Origin: DASQYE01 sp036389315
GTDB lineage: Bacteria; Acidobacteriota; Blastocatellia; Pyrinomonadales; Pyrinomonadaceae
Assembly: GCA_036389315.1 (NCBI GenBank)
Contig: DASVQF010000011.1
Span: forward strand, 248,001-312,000
DNA: 64,000 bases
Direction of reading: 5' to 3'
Below, piece after piece: positions 61,007 through 64,000 of the stretch (position 1 is its first letter; every line of letters starts with the position of its first letter). Below the pieces are notes generated by a model. The model searched no databases. It saw only the letters and a list, made by a program, of their open reading frames with translations, and was not told the origin of the DNA. Both the position numbers and the translations under genes were made by a program.

Positions 61007-61297
61007 GGGCCGGTAGCTCAGTTGGTAGAGCAGCTGACTCTTAAGTAAGGGAGCCCCGTTCGGAAACGGGCGGGTGACAAGGCATCAAAGTCGGGGAACC
61101 CTTCCGCCCACGGGCGATGGCAATCCCGAGCCAAGCTCCGGTATTCCGGAGAAGGTGTAGAGACTAGACGGTGCCCACCTAAATCTCGCCAGAGACATGG
61201 TGAAGGGATAGTCCAGACCACGAACCCCCACACGGGGCGGCGAAAGTCGAGGTGGTACGTAATCAGCGGGTCACAGGTTCGATCCCTGTCCGGCTCA
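61007..61297 (+). tRNA. tRNA-Lys (anticodon CTT), split by a group I intron
   Basis: Two exons, 61007-61041 (35 nt) and 61260-61297 (38 nt), join into a 73-nt tRNA. The acceptor is GGGCCGG/CCGGCTC with one G-U pair, the D arm is normal, and the anticodon stem GCTGA/TCAGC carries the loop CTCTTAA (anticodon CTT). The T arm is ACAGG-TTCGATC-CCTGT, and the discriminator is A. No CCA is encoded. The intron lies inside the anticodon, after its second base (position 35). Confidence 0.93.
61042..61259 (+). ncRNA. Compact group I intron in tRNA-Lys
   Basis: This 218-nt insert starts after a U and ends in G, as in group I introns. The internal guide GGAG (61050-61053) pairs with exon CUCU, including the U-G pair at the splice site. 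Core elements resemble those of cyanobacterial tRNA introns. These include a GACAAGGC block, GGCAATCCCGAGCCAAGC (P4-P5 region), GTGTAGAGACTAGACGGTG and a late GGATAGTCCAGACC that pairs with AGACTA (P7). No endonuclease ORF fits inside. Similar size to the Azoarcus tRNA-Ile intron (about 205 nt). Self-splicing is inferred. Confidence 0.9.
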
Positions 61298-61309
61298 TTT
61301 ATTTCAATC

Positions 61310-61337
61310 AAGGGGCGTCCGAAGGGATGCCCCTTTT
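61310..61337 (+). terminator. Terminator after tRNA-Lys
   Basis: AAGGGGCGTCC (61310-61320) and GGATGCCCCTT (61325-61335) form an 11-bp stem with one G-U pair and a 4-nt loop, followed by TT. Confidence 0.8.
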
Positions 61338-61437
61338 GCATTTAGCAAAATATAGTGGAACAAAGCAAACGCTGTCCCTCGTGTTCAATCGAAAAAGCGC
61401 CAGCGAGTTTGGGCATCACGCAGCGCGACCTGACCGT

Positions 61438-61665
61438 TTACAAGCACAATGTCGCGCACGTAAACGAGTGATGCAGCGCAACTGGTATTACAGAAATAAT
61501 TGCGGCGATAGTGGCGATTAGAACCAGAGTGCCGCTTCCCGGTTTTGAAAAGCTGTTGATGTTACTGATGACGGCCCACGGCGCTGCAAGTAGCGGCACC
61601 GAGACATACACACCAAAAAATGTGTAGATGAGAACAAAGGTCTTATTGTGATCCCGAGGCGTCAT
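61438..61665 (-). CDS. Small two-helix membrane protein
   Basis: The 75-residue ORF begins with ATG 61665. Two hydrophobic stretches, VLIYTFFGVYVSVPLLAAPWAVI and GTLVLIATIAAIISVIPVAL, are separated by a short polar loop. The region has lower GC than the genes to the left, so codon bias is not diagnostic. Probably real, function unknown. It overlaps the end of the ORF at 61643-61930 by 23 nt. Confidence 0.55.
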   Translation of the reverse strand: MTPRDHNKTFVLIYTFFGVYVSVPLLAAPWAVISNINSFSKPGSGTLVLIATIAAIISVIPVALHHSFTCATLCL

Positions 61666-61930
61666 TTACTCTGTCCAGTTGAAAATGCCTATAACAGTTT
61701 AGGTAGGACTGCGACGAGCGAGCCGCCTTCAAACAAATGATGGCGCTTTCCGCTCTTACTTTGGTATCTTCTTCATCTGTTCTGTCTTTGATAATTCCTT
61801 GCGTGGCCTGTGCATGAACCGGCTCTACACCATCACTGCTGATGAGTGTCCATCGGGTGGCTAGAAAGTACGACTGCCCGACGGCTTCAGAACAGACCGA
61901 AATACCAAGACAATTTTGTCTTAGCTGCAA
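61643..61930 (-). CDS. Hypothetical protein, start uncertain
   Basis: An open minus-strand frame ends at 61643 and stays open up to about 62070 with no ATG; the first TTG is at 61930. Reading on past that codon gives a plausible upstream extension (SRFGWRGSSHQDS). The last 95 residues have normal composition but no known motif. It overlaps the next gene by 23 nt, which suggests coupling. It could also be a gene fragment. Confidence 0.35.
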   Translation of the reverse strand: MQLRQNCLGISVCSEAVGQSYFLATRWTLISSDGVEPVHAQATQGIIKDRTDEEDTKVRAESAIICLKAARSSQSYLNCYRHFQLDRVNDASGSQ

Positions 61931-62094
61931 GAAGGATTGGCTTATCTCATCATGGAGAGAATCCTGATGGGACGAGCCACGCCAGCCAAACCGAGAAGCG
62001 AAGGCATCAGACGTAAAAAAAGCTCGCGCGTGAAAACTTAGCTGGCCAATAATGGATGAGCGGTATTAGACTTCGATTCTAGAGGAAGCTTCCA

Positions 62095-62298
62095 ATGGAG
62101 GACGAGAAGAGACTTAGGACTGGGATCGTGGTTTCGGGCTTTATATTTCTGGCAGTAGCAATCGTCTCAGCCAAGCTAGTGGGCGACTCCTATCTTATAA
62201 GCGTGGGTGCTATTGTTGGCTGGTTTGTCTTTCTCGCCTATTTGCTCAAGCTGCGTTCTCTGGGCAAGAGAGGCCGCAGTCGATCTCGGGGTGAATAA
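62095..62298 (+). CDS. Small membrane protein
   Basis: A 67-residue ORF starts at ATG 62095, with GAGGAAG about 9 nt before it. Two hydrophobic helices (GIVVSGFIFLAVAIVSAKLV, YLISVGAIVGWFVFLAYLL) are followed by a basic tail (LGKRGRSRSRGE). Function unknown. Confidence 0.65.
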   Translation: MEDEKRLRTGIVVSGFIFLAVAIVSAKLVGDSYLISVGAIVGWFVFLAYLLKLRSLGKRGRSRSRGE

Positions 62299-62589
62299 TG
62301 GCATGTCTGTCATTGGGTCACGCTCAATCGAGTACGACGATAATCACCTGGGTCAAGAATGGAGGCGCGCGGGCTAACTTGCCGAAATAGTACCTACTAT
62401 AGTCATCGGCAATAACTACACCTTTACGTAATCTGCCGCAAAGTTCAGAGCGAATCTTTCTGAATTTCCGCTGACGCAGTTTTGTGCAACATAAAGAGCT
62501 TTGAGTGCCTTAGCATGAGAGATGGAAAGAGATAACTCTATTTCTCCCGGTCAAGAAAATAGCTTATACCGCAATGAGCACTAAAGTAA
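62299..62589. other. Gene-poor stretch
   Basis: About 290 nt with no convincing ORF, RNA gene or repeat; it is AT-richer than the rest of the window. A hairpin terminator begins at its end. Confidence 0.5.
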
Positions 62590-62623
62590 GCGTGGGCGAA
62601 GTACCAACGTACTTCGCCCACGC
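62590..62623 (-). terminator. Terminator hairpin after the SH3-like secreted gene
   Basis: A perfect 15-bp stem (62590-62604 with 62609-62623) has a 4-nt CAAC loop. On the minus strand it lies 80 nt after the stop of the gene at 62705. It lacks a long T tract, so its role is inferred. Confidence 0.65.
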
Positions 62624-62704
62624 AGGTTGAGGAGGAGAGAGCGGCAAGGGCCTAGCGGGGCAACGTGACTGCGGCCGCCGAGAATAGTTGTTCGCCGCAG
62701 TAGA

Positions 62705-63310
62705 TCAAAGTGCCGATCTCTGGATGAACAGCCAGTCGTGGGGATAGCAGATGACACTCCCATCAAGATTCCGTGAGCAACGACGGGCCATTACCCCGAC
62801 ACCGTCATTAGTGGTGTACCGGATTTTAAAGACGCTTCCCGCTGGCGCAACTCCCCGGTAACTGTGGTTGCCCCACCTTCTGCCCCACAACCAGTTATCC
62901 CACATGTACGTGTCTCTCCGGATGGTGTAGTAGAGGCCGTCAGTGGTGCCCCAGACTTCGCCGTTCGTGAACTCCGACGGCTGAAGATACTTGCCGGTGT
63001 TGCGACACCTGTCGGCGACCTGAGTCCCGTGCGTCCAGAAGTTCTGGCTGCCGTGAACGATGAACTGGGCCCACACGCACCGATTTACGTGGCCGTAAGC
63101 AAAACCGTAAGCATGGCCGTCCGGGTCAACGTACTGGATGTCCATTCTTTGGCTGGTATAAAGTCTCCCCATCGCAAATTCCCCTGGCTGTGACCTGACA
63201 AGCACGTCGTTGACGCGGACGTAGTAGGCTTTGGCCGCCTGAGCGGTTGGGGTGAGGATGGCTAGCCCCGCGAGCAAGGCCAGATTTATAATCGCGCTCT
63301 TTAACTTCAT
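62705..63310 (-). CDS. Secreted SH3-like protein
   Basis: ATG 63310 is chosen because AAGGAG lies 8 nt upstream. The 201-residue protein has a signal peptide (LKSAIINLALLAGLAILTPTAQA). A region that looks like an SH3b domain follows (YYVRVNDVLVRSQPGEFAMGRLYTSQRMDIQYVD). The rest is Trp/Tyr/Arg-rich with four Cys (YGHVNRCVW, VADRCRN, RRCSRNL, VICYP) that may form disulfides. Function unknown; an envelope or toxin-like role cannot be excluded. Confidence 0.75.
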   Translation of the reverse strand: MKLKSAIINLALLAGLAILTPTAQAAKAYYVRVNDVLVRSQPGEFAMGRLYTSQRMDIQYVDPDGHAYGFAYGHVNRCVWAQFIVHGSQNFWTHGTQVADRCRNTGKYLQPSEFTNGEVWGTTDGLYYTIRRDTYMWDNWLWGRRWGNHSYRGVAPAGSVFKIRYTTNDGVGVMARRCSRNLDGSVICYPHDWLFIQRSAL

Positions 63311-63382
63311 GGTTTGCTCTCCTTCGTTGACTGTCATTACTGAGTGTTTACCCACGCCATCAATCAAAAAGGGATTAACCCT

Positions 63383-64000
63383 TTATTGTGGCACCGTGTC
63401 CGAGTCCGCGCGGCCTGTGCCGAGAGGTCTCGGAGCGGGACTCGGCGCTGGGAGAAAGTCATAACCGGGATTGACATCGGACGAGACGCCCTGGCCGTAG
63501 TCCGAGCGCGCCGGTAGCAAGGATTTCGGCTGACAGGGAACGAGTCTGCCGGGTGCCGCCGCAGGGGCCGTCAACAGCGCCGACGGCTCGCTGTCGACCG
63601 CTAAGGGGGCGGGCCGACCGGCCGCAAGCCCGGCATAGGACGGCGGCTCTCCTTTTCGAGCCTCTTTCACGCGCTTCAAGAATTCGGCGACGACCATGTG
63701 TTCAGGCGAGCCGCTGAAGCTGAGCGATACGGTTCCCTCAATAGGGTTAGCTCGGAAGATGCTAGGGAACAGTTTCCCGAGCCCGAACAGCACGCCCCTC
63801 GCAGCGAGTTCCGCGCCCAGACGCTTGGTGGAAAAAGGGCGGGGGTTGAACTCGTTCTGAGCTAACTCGACCCGGTTTAGCGGGGTGAGCGGAACCGGGA
63901 TGCCGCCATAGACTGTCTTCGCCTTCCGCGTCGCGTAAAGTATGCGAGTGCGCACGCCACCACAGCTCTCGATCAGCCGGTAGGCTACGAGCGTGCCGGT
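63383..64000 (-). CDS. Unknown protein, N-terminus beyond right edge
   Basis: A minus-strand frame is open from the right edge to 63383, so the start is missing. The visible 205 residues begin TGTLVAYRLIESCGGVRTRILY and contain VYGGIPVPLTPLNRVELAQNEFNP and PIEGTVSLSFSGSPEHMVVAEFLKRVKEA. They end in a Pro/Ala-rich tail. The internal GTG at 63955 is not needed as a start. No family is recognised. The upstream part probably contains the main domain. Confidence 0.6.
   Translation of the reverse strand, partial: TGTLVAYRLIESCGGVRTRILYATRKAKTVYGGIPVPLTPLNRVELAQNEFNPRPFSTKRLGAELAARGVLFGLGKLFPSIFRANPIEGTVSLSFSGSPEHMVVAEFLKRVKEARKGEPPSYAGLAAGRPAPLAVDSEPSALLTAPAAAPGRLVPCQPKSLLPARSDYGQGVSSDVNPGYDFLPAPSPAPRPLGTGRADSDTVPQ

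Noticed and set aside
61955..62041. Plus-strand 29-codon basic ORF (MERILMGRATPAKPRS)
   Set aside because: No ribosome site and overlaps another open frame; too short to support.
63337..63350. GTGTTTACC near the SH3-like gene as a third ECF promoter copy
   Set aside because: Wrong orientation for the downstream gene and the second block GCCACAAAA is not at 11-nt spacing.

Overview
The window looks like chromosomal DNA of a diderm, GC-rich bacterium. The best guess is an Acidobacteriota member of the Blastocatellia (Pyrinomonadaceae-like). This rests on gene content: LpxC and KdsD for lipid A/Kdo, many zinc-ribbon plus membrane proteins, PEGA/FHA Ser/Thr kinases, a fused MFS-spermidine synthase, and DUF4097 and Asn/Thr-rich secreted proteins. 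The placement is an inference, because no rRNA is present.

Layout. 1-4.6 kb: two minus-strand operons, one with an ECF sigma factor, its anti-sigma factor and a DUF4097 protein (cut by the left edge), the other with a HEAT-repeat protein and a second DUF4097 protein. Both are preceded by the same two-block promoter-like motif with identical spacing, so they are probably one sigma-factor regulon. 4.7-8.3 kb: heme genes hemE, hemH and hemY; hemL lies at 32.5 kb. 8.3-25 kb: an MFS-spermidine synthase fusion, a PilZ protein, a MoxR/DUF58 pair, a pilin-like protein, tRNA-Val, a large beta-propeller protein, a ThiF-like protein, an AroD-AroE fusion, CysK, zinc-ribbon proteins and RlmB. 25-45 kb: mostly housekeeping (NYN, DUF2203, RDD, NFACT/RqcH, LysM-BON, HemL, histidine kinase, DNA polymerase I, LpxC, KdsD, DUF47-Pit phosphate uptake) with small secreted proteins and one frameshifted gene. 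45-49 kb: an Asn/Thr repeat protein, tRNA-Arg and a large LRR-Roc-COR-TIR protein, the best immunity or signalling candidate here. 49.7-54 kb: a LacI regulator, galactokinase and GH51 arabinofuranosidase cluster. 54-61 kb: a degenerate receiver domain, MscL, hemerythrin and two Ser/Thr kinases flanking a zinc-ribbon membrane protein. 61-64 kb: a tRNA-Lys(CTT) split by a compact group I intron, then a sparse region of small membrane or secreted proteins and a CDS running off the right edge.

Across the window, short intergenic hairpins are built from diverged 7-nt (in one case 9-nt) units. At least four families occur. One of them supplies the last codons of both rlmB and galK. The most notable items are the intron-split tRNA-Lys, the shared ECF promoter, the Roco-TIR protein and the hairpin repeats.
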